From the NCBI GenBank assembly GCA_028289465.1, contig JANQPM010000043.1, forward strand, positions 1 to 64,000: a stretch of DNA of 64,000 nt. The letters are read 5' to 3'. Made by a program: the position numbers and the translations under genes. The stretch's first letter is position 1, and every line of letters starts with the position of its first letter. This document shows positions 42,190 to 50,444 of the stretch, one piece after another. This stretch comes from Lysobacterales bacterium. Lineage in GTDB: Bacteria; Pseudomonadota; Gammaproteobacteria; Xanthomonadales; SZUA-36. The notes beneath the pieces were generated by a model, which had not been told where the DNA came from, ran no database searches, and saw only the letters and a program-made list of their open reading frames with translations.

Positions 42190-43200
42190 TCACAGGTAGG
42201 TTTTAACGAAATCCAAATAATCCTCAGGCAATTGCATTAATCCCTTTTTGACCAGTTGCCGGCTGCCTGAGTAACGTTTGGATGCGTGATAATAGGCAGT
42301 GATTTCCCGATCTTCCTGTAGCACATCCCAATAAGTTCCGTACTGCGCTGCATTATCCCAGTGCTCTTTCCTTTCGGTTTCTTTTTCGGCATAGGAATGG
42401 AAATCGGAAAAAAACTTAAAATGCTGCAAAACGCCGGTAAGTTCGGCGTGCTTTACGTTTGGAATGACATGGGTTGAAGCTTCATAGGACAAATCCTCAC
42501 GCCATTTGACCATCGGTATTTTTCGCAACACCGGCGATGGCTTTTCACGGTTCTTGCCTTCCCAGAACAGACGATGCCTTGGCCCGCCCCGTACCGGCAC
42601 GCCGTTCTTGCCCCGCACATGGTAGGAATCGCTGTCAAAGTACTCACAGGTCGACAGGAAAGGCTCACCGGATGTATAGACGGAATCCTTTATGGGCTTT
42701 TCCGAATACATATCCAGCAGAAATGTCATCACGGCCTGCGCACCAGACTGCTCCAGGTATTCGAGCAGCTTCCGTAGCGGAACCTTTTCACACATCGGGT
42801 AGACGAATAGCTCGTCGGCGTCCAGCGTCATCGTCCAGTGACCGGTGCCAAAGTGTTTGAGCAGCACATTCAGCCAATCGACTCCGCATTTGCTCTCCGC
42901 GTAACTCGCATCGGTATGAAACACATGCACATCGGTTTGGGAGAGCAGGTGGTCGACGGTGGAGTCGGTGGAGTCGTTGTCGACAAAGAAGAACCTGTCG
43001 ACGCCCATTTCACGATGGTATTTGAGGAAATAAGGAAGCCTGAGAAGTTCGTTTCGAACACATGAAAAACCCAGGACTTCGGTTGGTCGAATTTTGATCG
43101 GGCGCCTGTCCAGCCGGGTCAGCAAGTGACCGCTGTGCTCGGCCCGGAGTTCCCGGTACGGCAGAAAGTGCCGAAGAATCTTATCTAGGTACTTGCCCAT
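42190..43200 (-). CDS. Family 2-type glycosyltransferase (Glyco_tranf_2_4)
   Basis: A 336-residue protein. The N-terminal GT-A core shows VRNELLRLPYFLKYHREMGV, FFFVDNDSTDSTVDHLL and the metal-binding WTMTLDADELFVYP, the pattern of the single-domain family often annotated as glycosyltransferase family 2 or 92. It transfers sugars to a surface glycan; donor and acceptor are unknown. It is the last gene of the minus-strand block galE, S74 protein, glycosyltransferase, sulfotransferase, glycosyltransferase. Confidence 0.85.
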   Translation of the reverse strand: MGKYLDKILRHFLPYRELRAEHSGHLLTRLDRRPIKIRPTEVLGFSCVRNELLRLPYFLKYHREMGVDRFFFVDNDSTDSTVDHLLSQTDVHVFHTDASYAESKCGVDWLNVLLKHFGTGHWTMTLDADELFVYPMCEKVPLRKLLEYLEQSGAQAVMTFLLDMYSEKPIKDSVYTSGEPFLSTCEYFDSDSYHVRGKNGVPVRGGPRHRLFWEGKNREKPSPVLRKIPMVKWREDLSYEASTHVIPNVKHAELTGVLQHFKFFSDFHSYAEKETERKEHWDNAAQYGTYWDVLQEDREITAYYHASKRYSGSRQLVKKGLMQLPEDYLDFVKTYL

Positions 43201-43220
43201 CTGATTCAGCCTCGTTTGAA

Positions 43221-44057
43221 TTACTGATCGGAACAGCTATATCCCAGGTCTTGCAGCAATTGCTTTTCGCGCTGGCCCAGAAAATCGTACTGAATCGGGG
43301 CGTTTCGAATGCGATTGGGATCAAGCAGGCTGAGCGATTCTTCAATCCAGCTACCCGGCTGACGCAGGGCCACGAATTTGGCGATCGATTTCAAGGTATT
43401 CACCGGCTCGTCGACAAACGACTCCAGTCTGAATTCGCGATAGGATCCGATTGATAACAGCTTCGATTCGTTCCTGATCCGCCGGAATCGCCGATACCAG
43501 AGTGAACCGAAATCTTCAAGCGGACGCTCGACAACCGGCACGGCTTCGTAATACCGGTTAAACGCTGCCGGTGTCCAGCTATCATCCCTGGCCGAGGCCA
43601 TCCACCGGTATCCGGGGTGTCTGGACATGGAAATGGCGGTTTGCGCGCCATGGCGCATGAGATGGACGAATTTGCATTCCGGCCATATTCTTTGGATCAC
43701 GCTCATCCACGGGCCGTAGTCGGGCGTTTTGTCAGCCCACAGACGCTTGCCTTCGTCATTCGCCAGAAGCAGGGCGACTCTATTGCAGAACCCCTGGATG
43801 GAAACCATGGATTCATCGGGGAAAAGCGCCAGTATCCTGTCTTTTTCTACCGGGGTAACGGGTTTGCCGGTAATGTGGTATGTCTCAAGTAGAATGCGAG
43901 CCAGCTCCGCTGGATACCCGCCGCCTGTCCCGAACATTTCGTACATCTTGGGTATCCAGTGTGTTTCGTTATAAACGAAAATATCCGGATGAAGATTGAA
44001 CATGTTTCGCAGCAGCGTTGAGCCGCAGCGGCCGGTACCGATAATGCAAAATCGCAT
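43221..44057 (-). CDS. PAPS-dependent sulfotransferase family protein
   Basis: A 278-residue protein starting MRFCIIGTGRCGSTLLRNMF, the 5'-phosphosulfate-binding loop of sulfotransferases. It is followed by ETHWIPKMYEMFG and, near residue 130, CKFVHLMRHGAQTAISMSRH, which contains the 3'-phosphate-binding Arg/Ser region. It probably adds sulfate to a glycan or lipid. It lies 20 bases upstream of the glycosyltransferase at 42190 and is likely co-transcribed with it. Confidence 0.84.
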   Translation of the reverse strand: MRFCIIGTGRCGSTLLRNMFNLHPDIFVYNETHWIPKMYEMFGTGGGYPAELARILLETYHITGKPVTPVEKDRILALFPDESMVSIQGFCNRVALLLANDEGKRLWADKTPDYGPWMSVIQRIWPECKFVHLMRHGAQTAISMSRHPGYRWMASARDDSWTPAAFNRYYEAVPVVERPLEDFGSLWYRRFRRIRNESKLLSIGSYREFRLESFVDEPVNTLKSIAKFVALRQPGSWIEESLSLLDPNRIRNAPIQYDFLGQREKQLLQDLGYSCSDQ

Positions 44058-44104
44058 CTAAGTGCCTCTGATGTTAGTCGTTTCGGTTCATGAGTGGGCG
44101 CCGA

Positions 44105-44959
44105 TCACTCAACGGTATCGGACAGCGTGTGGCTATAGTATTGCGACAGGTATTTTTCCAGCCTGCGATCTTCGAGAATAGTGCCGGCACTTAGTGCTTG
44201 CCGTAGTTTTTTCGTCCCGTACAGATGTTGTGCGCAATAGTCCTGTAAGCCTTCGTTTTCTTGCAACTGCTTGTAGAGGTTTCGCCAGGTTATTCCGACG
44301 GTTTCCGGCAATTCGACATTTCGTTCGTATGCCGCGCCGCCTTTTTGGATTTTATTGATGAACTGCTCATAGGTTCTCATCGGAAAATGCAGGATATCAA
44401 TATCCGCCTGACGTCCGTTCGGGGTTGAGAACCCGGAAACACGATGGTTCCCCTGACTGACACTTATTCCGGCGCAGCCTCTGTGTGCCGCCTTGGGCGG
44501 CAGAGGCTGCCCAAGAGGGTTTAGCGATTCCTTTTCCCGATAGATCATGCGCCGGTAAAACGGTGGCTCAGCGTTTGCAGTCATGATGAAATTTTGCCGG
44601 CTTGCTTCGGCAACGTTGCAGTCATCGGGCAGGCGCTTGAAAACATCTTTCAGCGTACCTGTCCGCGGCCACCAGAATTCATCTGCATCGTTGTTAATAA
44701 TCCAGTCGGCGCCATAGTCCGTATACGCCATTCTGGCCATCCTGGTGACCCAGGCACGCTGGTTGTAATTATCGTCGCCCTCGAATATTCGGTGCAGGAC
44801 TCCCTGGTTTTCGTATTCTTCGAGAATCTTCGGCGTACTATCCACCGATTTATTGTCAGTAACGATAAAGTAATCGACGCCCTGCGACCGATGAAAATCT
44901 ATGTTCTGCCGGATGATGTCCTGCTCATCGCGGACCAGCAACGTCATGACAAGTTTCAT
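44105..44959 (-). CDS. Family 2-type glycosyltransferase (Glyco_tranf_2_4)
   Basis: About 284 residues: MKLVMTLLVRDEQDIIRQNI, DYFIVTDNKSVDSTPKILEE and the metal site WIINNDADEFWWP. It is the same single-domain family as the gene at 42190, but a different sequence. The frame is open to 45022; the ATG at 44959 begins the conserved domain directly. A poorly resolved 226-base interval with no recognised feature separates its start from the S74 gene. Confidence 0.83.
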   Translation of the reverse strand: MKLVMTLLVRDEQDIIRQNIDFHRSQGVDYFIVTDNKSVDSTPKILEEYENQGVLHRIFEGDDNYNQRAWVTRMARMAYTDYGADWIINNDADEFWWPRTGTLKDVFKRLPDDCNVAEASRQNFIMTANAEPPFYRRMIYREKESLNPLGQPLPPKAAHRGCAGISVSQGNHRVSGFSTPNGRQADIDILHFPMRTYEQFINKIQKGGAAYERNVELPETVGITWRNLYKQLQENEGLQDYCAQHLYGTKKLRQALSAGTILEDRRLEKYLSQYYSHTLSDTVE

Positions 44960-45185
44960 GCTGGAACTACTCGGCAGACCGGATTGATGTCGCCAACCGG
45001 CCGGAAAAAAGGCACCCGGCACTAAACCGTATTCCGGGTAGCGTGTAAAAACAGATCGTCAATGAACCACCGCCCCTGTAACACCGTGGCAAAAAGCCGG
45101 GTGTCGGCTATGAATAAACTACATGTAAACGATCTTCGAATTTCCTGAACTAGCTGCGTTACCTACCGAAAGCGGGTGGCCCGGT

Positions 45186-45995
45186 CTATGGGTTCATGCC
45201 TTCCGTGCTCGTCAAGACGCTGTTGCTGTTGACCTTGGTCGGGATATGTGCCGACTGAAGCAAGGCCTCTATCCTTTCGATTCTTTGCAGCAGCTCGGTG
45301 TTTTCGGCTTTTAGTCTGGAGTTCTCAGCATGGTAGTCTTCAGTCAGCCATTGAATTTTCTGCTGCAGATTCTGCAGTTCCGCATTCTTGGTATCCACTT
45401 GCGAGGCAAGTGCCTTGACTGCTGCCATCGTTACCCCAGCCATATCGGCAACGCTGATATAGCGGCTGTCCTGTCCCAGTTGAAAAGCCGCGGCAAATTC
45501 TTCAGCCATCGGGCCCATATGACGTTGATCGGATTCGTCGGTTTTATACTCCCATTCGGCAATCGGTAAAGAAATTACTTTCTCCAGAATAGACTGCGTA
45601 TCAACGAGAGTGATATTTTCTTTGAAGGTCCGGCTGGATTTTTGCAGATACGACCCTTCAATGGTCAGGTCGCCGGAAGGCGCTATTTGGAACTCCCAGC
45701 TATCGCCATCGACAATATTAATCCGAAAGTTGCTGCCGGCCTTGTTGAAGTCGATATCGCCGCCGGTGGTACGGAACCGGAATCCGGCAAAATCGCTTCC
45801 GGCATTTTCTGCCAGGAATGCGAATGGAAAACCGGCCTCATTAGCTTTGACGTGGAATAGTGCGTCCGGGGTATCGGTGGCTACGCCGACATTTCCAAGG
45901 GCATCCACCACCAGCGCATCGTTCGACCATGCGGTGCCCGCCGCCGTCAGTGAAATCGTGAAGCCAAAAACTCTAGCTAAGTATCTGATTTTCAT
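45186..45995 (-). CDS. Exported fibre protein with C-terminal peptidase S74 chaperone domain
   Basis: A 269-residue protein with a signal peptide (residues 1-24). One module GNVGVATDTPDALFHVKANE (34-53) is shared with the two modules of the fibre-like protein at 39274. The endosialidase-chaperone (S74) domain starts near residue 120 with SSRTFKENITLVD and includes HMGPMAEEFAAAF and SVADMAGVTMAAVKALASQV. It continues into a coiled coil to about residue 247. S74 domains drive trimerisation of fibres and then cleave themselves off. The ATG at 45995 is preferred over an upstream in-frame start at 46034 because it begins the signal. A promoter is predicted 31 bases upstream. Confidence 0.82.
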   Translation of the reverse strand: MKIRYLARVFGFTISLTAAGTAWSNDALVVDALGNVGVATDTPDALFHVKANEAGFPFAFLAENAGSDFAGFRFRTTGGDIDFNKAGSNFRINIVDGDSWEFQIAPSGDLTIEGSYLQKSSRTFKENITLVDTQSILEKVISLPIAEWEYKTDESDQRHMGPMAEEFAAAFQLGQDSRYISVADMAGVTMAAVKALASQVDTKNAELQNLQQKIQWLTEDYHAENSRLKAENTELLQRIERIEALLQSAHIPTKVNSNSVLTSTEGMNP

Positions 45996-46025
45996 AATGA
46001 AACTCGACCGTAAAGCTGACGAACT

Positions 46026-46054
46026 AATGTACAAGGATTCGTTTGATCTTGCAA
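46026..46054 (-). promoter_or_regulatory. Sigma-70-type promoter of the S74 fibre gene
   Basis: On the minus strand TTGCAA and TACATT are separated by exactly 17 bases, and transcription would begin about 20-25 bases before the ATG at 45995. Confidence 0.5.
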
Positions 46055-46109
46055 GTGGACAATGCCGGAGCGGTTTGTCGCTAACTTGCCGGGCGCCGGC
46101 ACAGGGAGC

Positions 46110-47117
46110 TCAGTACCCCCCGGGATTCATGTTTTGCCAGTGCCAGCTATCTTTACACATATCAAAAAGGCTCTTTTCCGCCCGCCAGACAAGCGCTTTC
46201 TCAGCCCTTGTACAGCTCGCGAATAACACCGGCACATCTCCTGGCCGTCGAGGCCCGAATTGGTAGGGGATTCGGCGCGATGCCGCCTTCTCGAAAGTAC
46301 TTATGAGTTCCAGTACCGAAAAGCCCCGGCCGGTTCCGAGGTTGCAAATTAATACGTTCGCACCCTTCGACAATCGTTGCAAAGCGCTGAGGTGTCCTTT
46401 TGCGAGATCAGTAATATGGATGTAGTCCCGAATGCCCGTTCCGTCATGCGTCGGGTAGTCGTTCCCGAATACCTCGACGAAGCTTAACCTGCCGACCGCG
46501 GCCTGTGTGATATTGGGCATGATATTGTTGGGCTTGCCTTGAGGATCCTCGCCGATCAAACCGGACGGGTGTGCGCCCACCGGGTTGAAATAGCGCAGTA
46601 TTCTGATGCGCCATTCCGCATCGGCGCCGCTGAGGTCTTGCAGCATGCTCTCGATTTCGGCCTTGTTTTCTGCATACGGGTTCCCGGGGTTTGGCAGCAG
46701 ATCCTCGGTCAGGGGCGGTGCGTATTCGCTTCCATACACCAATGCGGAAGAGCTGAAGACCAGTTTCTTCACATGATGATCGCCCATCGCTTCAATTAAG
46801 TTCTTTGTGCCGAGTACGTTGTTCTCGAAGTACCGCGATGGTTGTGCCACGGATTCGCCAACCGCTTTCAGCCCCGCGAAATGTAGTACGGCATCGGTTG
46901 GGTGGCGGCTAAAAACGGCATCTAGCGCGTTTCTGTCCCGAATATCGGCCTGGACAAATGCAAGCCGCCTGCCGGTAATCTTCTCAACTCTGCTTAACGC
47001 CTCTCTTTTACTGTTGCAGAGGTTATCCACCACGACAACGTTATGGTTCGACTGCAGCAGTTCGACACAAGTGTGCGAGCCGATGTAACCCGCACCTCCG
47101 GTTACCAGAACATTCAT
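46110..47117 (-). CDS. galE: UDP-glucose 4-epimerase
   Basis: A 335-residue SDR epimerase: NAD loop VTGGAGYIGSHTCVELL, FSSSALVYG, the catalytic tyrosine/lysine in PYAENKAEIE, and the C-terminal AEKSLFDMCKDSWHWQ, which is typical of GalE. It interconverts UDP-glucose and UDP-galactose for glycan assembly. The ATG at 47117 follows GAAGG; a TTG two codons upstream is in frame but less likely. It is the first of the minus-strand modification genes. Confidence 0.93.
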   Translation of the reverse strand: MNVLVTGGAGYIGSHTCVELLQSNHNVVVVDNLCNSKREALSRVEKITGRRLAFVQADIRDRNALDAVFSRHPTDAVLHFAGLKAVGESVAQPSRYFENNVLGTKNLIEAMGDHHVKKLVFSSSALVYGSEYAPPLTEDLLPNPGNPYAENKAEIESMLQDLSGADAEWRIRILRYFNPVGAHPSGLIGEDPQGKPNNIMPNITQAAVGRLSFVEVFGNDYPTHDGTGIRDYIHITDLAKGHLSALQRLSKGANVLICNLGTGRGFSVLELISTFEKAASRRIPYQFGPRRPGDVPVLFASCTRAEKALVWRAEKSLFDMCKDSWHWQNMNPGGY

Positions 47118-47189
47118 GCTCAACCTTCAGGCCCCGTTATTCGGGCCGGGGCTACTGGCATTTGCATAGCGTAAATAGGTTTCAAATAT

Positions 47190-47480
47190 TTAATTCCACC
47201 AGTAGTCGACGGAAAGCCGGTGCAGGGCCGTTTTTCGTAGGTCATAAGAGTCGCAAATTGCCGCGTTGGTTCTTTCGCCGGGAAAAGGCTCGTCGCTTTC
47301 ATGGATTCCCCTGTTGGTCATCAGCGCCCGGTCGCATCGGGCGGCGATACCCGCCAGGCGGCAGGTGGAGACACCTTTGTCTTTTTGGGAAGATGCGTGC
47401 GTTATGCATTGGGTTTTGAGCGGCCCTTCCTGCCGGACTATACCCGGTTTTTCAGAGCGGTTTTTGAACAGCTTGAACAT
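47190..47480 (-). pseudogene. Internally deleted copy of the exostosin-like glycosyltransferase at 51650
   Basis: The reading frame matches the intact paralogue at both ends but lacks its middle. MFKLFKNRSEKPG parallels MFKLFRKRSQKPG, and CRLAGIAARCDRALMT parallels CRLTGIAARCDWVLMT. After about 70 residues it jumps to LRKTALHRLSVDYWWN, the paralogue's C-terminus (LRKAALHRLSIDYWWN). Some 230 codons are missing, as are the last 11 residues. The catalytic domain is absent, so it cannot be functional as a transferase. Confidence 0.8.
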
Positions 47481-47526
47481 AGGTGCGGGTTTCAATCCAG
47501 CGTCAAATATGCGGGTTCGTGATTTA

Positions 47527-47605
47527 TCAGCGACCAGGCCTTACGCCGGGTTTTTCTTCCAGTACGGGTGCCTGATCGCTCTATTGGTGGATAATTTAGC
47601 GCTAC
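47527..47605 (-). pseudogene. Remnant of a sulfotransferase C-terminus
   Basis: Aligned without gaps to the last codons of the sulfotransferase at 52718. The minus-strand reading ends LEEKPGVRPGR-stop, parallel to LEEKLGTKPGR-stop in the intact gene. Upstream the same frame carries stop codons in a stretch otherwise parallel to LRLIIRQKND. With the deleted glycosyltransferase next to it, this is the residue of a second copy of the two-gene pair. Confidence 0.72.
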
Positions 47606-47920
47606 AGATCGCTTTCCTGCAAGGCCAGATGCAGCAGAACAGCGACGAAATCGCAGAACTCGAAAGAGCTCTGTCGGAGTCACTTCTGGAGAAACGGGTA
47701 CTCTGAAAGCGTCCTTTCAGTATTGCGTTACGGTGACTGTGGGCCGGTCTTTGATCACGAGTATGTCCGACCAGGAGCTGAATGGGCGATCTTAAAAGGC
47801 CTATCCGTTGTTTATGAAGTTGCCCGGTTCACGGCTGGACGATGACGCCAAGTGGCGCCACAGGCGACCGGCCGGAGCGGGCGCCGTGAAGCACGGCTTC
47901 TTGCGCGATGCGGTAGGTAT

Positions 47921-47942
47921 TCGCGCCTAAAGGCGCTCCTGC
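47921..47942 (-). repeat. REP-like palindrome, single copy
   Basis: The reverse complement of the 18703 copy (reads GCAGGAGCGCCTTTAGGCGC on the minus strand). Confidence 0.8.
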
Positions 47943-47968
47943 ACATGGGCTTAACGGCTACGCCAGAG

Positions 47969-47992
47969 GGCTTCTTCGCTTAGCGAAACCGC
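47969..47992 (+). repeat. Conserved-flank hairpin element (variant B)
   Basis: Flanks GGCTTCT and AACCGC enclose the stem TCGC-TTA-GCGA. It is within a segment repeated 132 bases downstream. Confidence 0.65.
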
Positions 47993-48010
47993 AGTGTAGG
48001 TGACTTGGCT

Positions 48011-48037
48011 GGCGGTTTTGCCAGCGGCAAAGAAGCC
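48011..48037 (-). repeat. Conserved-flank hairpin element, inverse (variant F)
   Basis: Read on the minus strand, flanks GGCTTCT and AACCGCC enclose the stem TTGCC-GCT-GGCAA. Both stem arms differ from variants B and C yet remain complementary. Confidence 0.65.
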
Positions 48038-48100
48038 GGCCAGCAGGTACCGTCAAGCACGTCTGACTCCACCTGCACGCGCTTAACGGTTTCGTCAGAA

Positions 48101-48126
48101 GGCTTCTTCGCTATCGCGAAACCGCC
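48101..48126 (+). repeat. Conserved-flank hairpin element (variant C)
   Basis: Flanks GGCTTCT and AACCGCC enclose the stem TCGC-TATC-GCGA. It is followed directly by the second copy of the direct repeat CGTCTGACTCCACCTGC. Confidence 0.65.
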
Positions 48127-48307
48127 GTCTGACTCCACCTGCGCTACGAAAGAGGTGGGTGCGAGACTCCTTTTGTATTCAATAAATGCGCTGCTTGATA
48201 TAATGAGCGCCCAGCTACAGTAGCGCTGTTCCGGTCGGTGAAAAGGAACCACAGACTATGGTTTTTGGGTAACTTGAAATGCTCGTTGGTTTTCGCTTTG
48301 GAACGTT

Positions 48308-48946
48308 ATGAATTACCTGGAAACTTCGCTTGATTTACCGCTGAAAAAGGTGCTGGAAATAATGCAGGCCAGGGTTGTCGGTGGTACCAGCTACTTCGGT
48401 GTGAAAACGTTCAAAAACCCATTAGATTTTTGGATATATCAGGAAATCATTTTTAATCAGCAGCCCGATGTAATAGTAGAGATAGGCAATAAGTGGGGCG
48501 GAAGTGCTTTGGCCATGGCACATTATCTAGATGTCTTGGGTAAAGGCAGGCTGATAGGTGTGGATATCGACCATTCGCTGTTACATGAAAAAGTAAAGGA
48601 GCATCCCCGTATTACATTTATCGAGTCTGATGCCGTAGAGGCATTTGATAAAGTCAGTTTACTAATCGAGGCTGATGAAAACGTATTAGTCATTGAGGAT
48701 AGTTCCCATACCTATGAGAATACTTTCAACGTATTGGATAAATACTCGGCTTTAATAGATAAAGGAGGGTATTTCATTGTTGAGGACAGCATCTGCCACT
48801 ACGGGCTTGATGTAGGGCCGTCACCTGGTCCGTACGAAGCAATAGTAGATTTTGTTTCCAGCAGAGACGATTTCGAGATTGACAGAAGTAAAGAATCCTT
48901 TCTGATTACGTGGAACCCTAAGGGTTTTCTAGTGAAGACAAAATAA
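48308..48946 (+). CDS. CmcI-like (cephalosporin hydroxylase family) protein
   Basis: A 212-residue protein with a Rossmann methyltransferase-like fold. Visible stretches are NPLDFWIYQEIIFNQQPDVI, VEIGNKWGGSALAMAHYLD, GRLIGVDID and the acidic VLVIEDSSHTYENTFNVLD with KGGYFIVEDS. CmcI-family members bind SAM and metal and are often found in polysaccharide clusters, probably as O-methyltransferases, despite the hydroxylase name. The coding DNA is conspicuously AT-rich compared with the atp operon (two 60-base lines counted by hand in this and the next gene gave 42-43% G+C), suggesting recent transfer. Confidence 0.8.
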   Translation: MNYLETSLDLPLKKVLEIMQARVVGGTSYFGVKTFKNPLDFWIYQEIIFNQQPDVIVEIGNKWGGSALAMAHYLDVLGKGRLIGVDIDHSLLHEKVKEHPRITFIESDAVEAFDKVSLLIEADENVLVIEDSSHTYENTFNVLDKYSALIDKGGYFIVEDSICHYGLDVGPSPGPYEAIVDFVSSRDDFEIDRSKESFLITWNPKGFLVKTK

Positions 48947-48959
48947 AAAGACTATATCT

Positions 48960-50285
48960 ATGCATCCTTCATCTCTTGAAAACATGCAAAAGTGCTACGA
49001 AACATACATCTGTGGCGCCTATCATGATAACAAGCAGCAAATTCAGGTATTGGATATTGGCGGTGCCAATGTAAACGGCTCCTATTCGGATATTTATTCC
49101 CAGGAGAAATTCAACTATATCGCTGTAGATATCGCACCTGGCGATGGTGTGGACTTGGTGCTTGAAGATCCCTACCGGATACCTTATGAAGATGCCTCAG
49201 TTGATGTATTAATTTCCGGTCAAGCATTTGAGCATGTGGAATTTTTCTGGCTGCTATTCGAAGAAATGGTTCGGGTCGTAAGAGAAGACGGCTGGATTAT
49301 TCTGATAGCCCCATCTGCTGGTCCGATACATCGCTATCCCGTCGACTGCTATCGCTTCTATCCAGATGCCTACCATGCTTTAGCGAAGTACGCCGATATC
49401 AAAGTGGTGGATATTATTCATGATCCCAGAGGGCCGTGGCAGGACCTGGTGGGCGTGTTTTCCAAAGCAATGCACGTTACAAAGCCCGAGCGGAAAATAT
49501 GGCGGCACCTGAAAGACCATGAAATTAATCGATATATCAAAAACAAACTGCCGGCGAACACAAAGGTTGAGGAACGATCTCCTGAGATCGAAGCGAAAAG
49601 AGGTGTGGAACACTACTTAAAGACGCTGAAATATATTCATCAGGAAATAAAACCCACTAACTACCTAGAAATCGGCGTCAGGCAGGGAAACAGTCTGAAG
49701 CTCTCTCAATGCCCTACAATTGCAGTTGACCCAGATCCTGACTTTGATCTTGGTCGTTTTGAAAATACGGATTTTTTTGAGTCCACCAGTGACTTCTTCT
49801 TTGAAAATAACGAGGACGCGATAAACAATCAGGGTATTCATTTGGCATTTATCGATGGGATGCATTTATGTGAGTTTGTACTACGGGATTTCATAAACAT
49901 CGAAGCCCATTCAAATGAAAATACAATGGTTGTTATTGACGACATATTTCCTAATCACGAAGTGCAGGCTGATAGAGAAAGAAAATCCAGGGTCTGGACA
50001 GGCGATGTTTGGAAGATGCTGCTGTGCTTTAAGCGGTTCAGGGCAGATTTGAAGTTAACCATGTTGGATACTGCGCCCACTGGCCTACTCATTGTGACTG
50101 GCCTGAACAGTATGAATAAGTATCTGGTCAATCAATATAACCCGATTGTGAATCAATTAAAGGCGATGGATATTTCTGACTACAGCGGATTGATTTTAGG
50201 TCGTCAAGAGGCCATCAGTCCCTTAAGCGATCAGTTCTTAGAGTTTATTCGTGACCGGTCTCAAACCCGTAACTTGCAGCGTTGA
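48960..50285 (+). CDS. Two-domain protein: tandem methyltransferase folds
   Basis: A 441-residue protein with two apparent SAM-methyltransferase halves. The N-terminal half has VLDIGGANVNGSYSDIY, FNYIAVDIAPGDGVDLVLED, DVLISGQAFEHVEFFWLLFE and the hydrophobic strand GWIILIAPSAG (Methyltransf_11-like). The C-terminal half, from about residue 210, has YLEIGVRQGNSLKL, IHLAFIDGMHLCEFVLRDFI and MVVIDDIFPNH (Methyltransf_24-like). It follows the CmcI-like gene after 13 bases and shares its AT-rich composition. It likely modifies two positions of one glycan or works with the CmcI-like protein. Confidence 0.78.
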   Translation: MHPSSLENMQKCYETYICGAYHDNKQQIQVLDIGGANVNGSYSDIYSQEKFNYIAVDIAPGDGVDLVLEDPYRIPYEDASVDVLISGQAFEHVEFFWLLFEEMVRVVREDGWIILIAPSAGPIHRYPVDCYRFYPDAYHALAKYADIKVVDIIHDPRGPWQDLVGVFSKAMHVTKPERKIWRHLKDHEINRYIKNKLPANTKVEERSPEIEAKRGVEHYLKTLKYIHQEIKPTNYLEIGVRQGNSLKLSQCPTIAVDPDPDFDLGRFENTDFFESTSDFFFENNEDAINNQGIHLAFIDGMHLCEFVLRDFINIEAHSNENTMVVIDDIFPNHEVQADRERKSRVWTGDVWKMLLCFKRFRADLKLTMLDTAPTGLLIVTGLNSMNKYLVNQYNPIVNQLKAMDISDYSGLILGRQEAISPLSDQFLEFIRDRSQTRNLQR

Positions 50286-50444
50286 AAAAGCACGGCTACT
50301 TCTAGCCACAGCATTTCAAGCTATATAGTCAAGGCAAATGTCGTCTCCGGCATGCTTGAAGGTCGCCCTGTTTCACAGAAGTAAACTGGCTGCGGCATAT
50401 TTATTATTTCGCCTATTGATCATCTATATAGCTATGCTTGCAAC

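Larger units (their letters stand above)
47606..48307. other. Gap packed with dispersed repeats
   Basis: No gene is supported across about 700 bases. It holds the block 47861-47911 (repeated at 30518-30569), an REP copy at 47921-47942, and hairpin elements at 47969-47992, 48011-48037 (inverse) and 48101-48126. It also contains a 132-base offset duplication (47949 and 48081) and a 17-base direct repeat CGTCTGACTCCACCTGC at 48060-48076 and 48126-48142. The region looks like a repeat sink beside decayed genes. Confidence 0.75.

Noticed and set aside
47266-47706. Plus-strand open frame over the decayed gene pair, ending in a coiled-coil-like peptide
   Set aside because: It runs opposite to the demonstrable remnant of the sulfotransferase and transferase on the minus strand and has no ribosome-binding site. 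The 5' part is antisense of known coding sequence. The coiled-coil-like end could be chance.
47980-48252. Minus-strand frame with FAIAKKPSDE peptide
   Set aside because: It is composed of the hairpin repeats read on the other strand and has no independent support.
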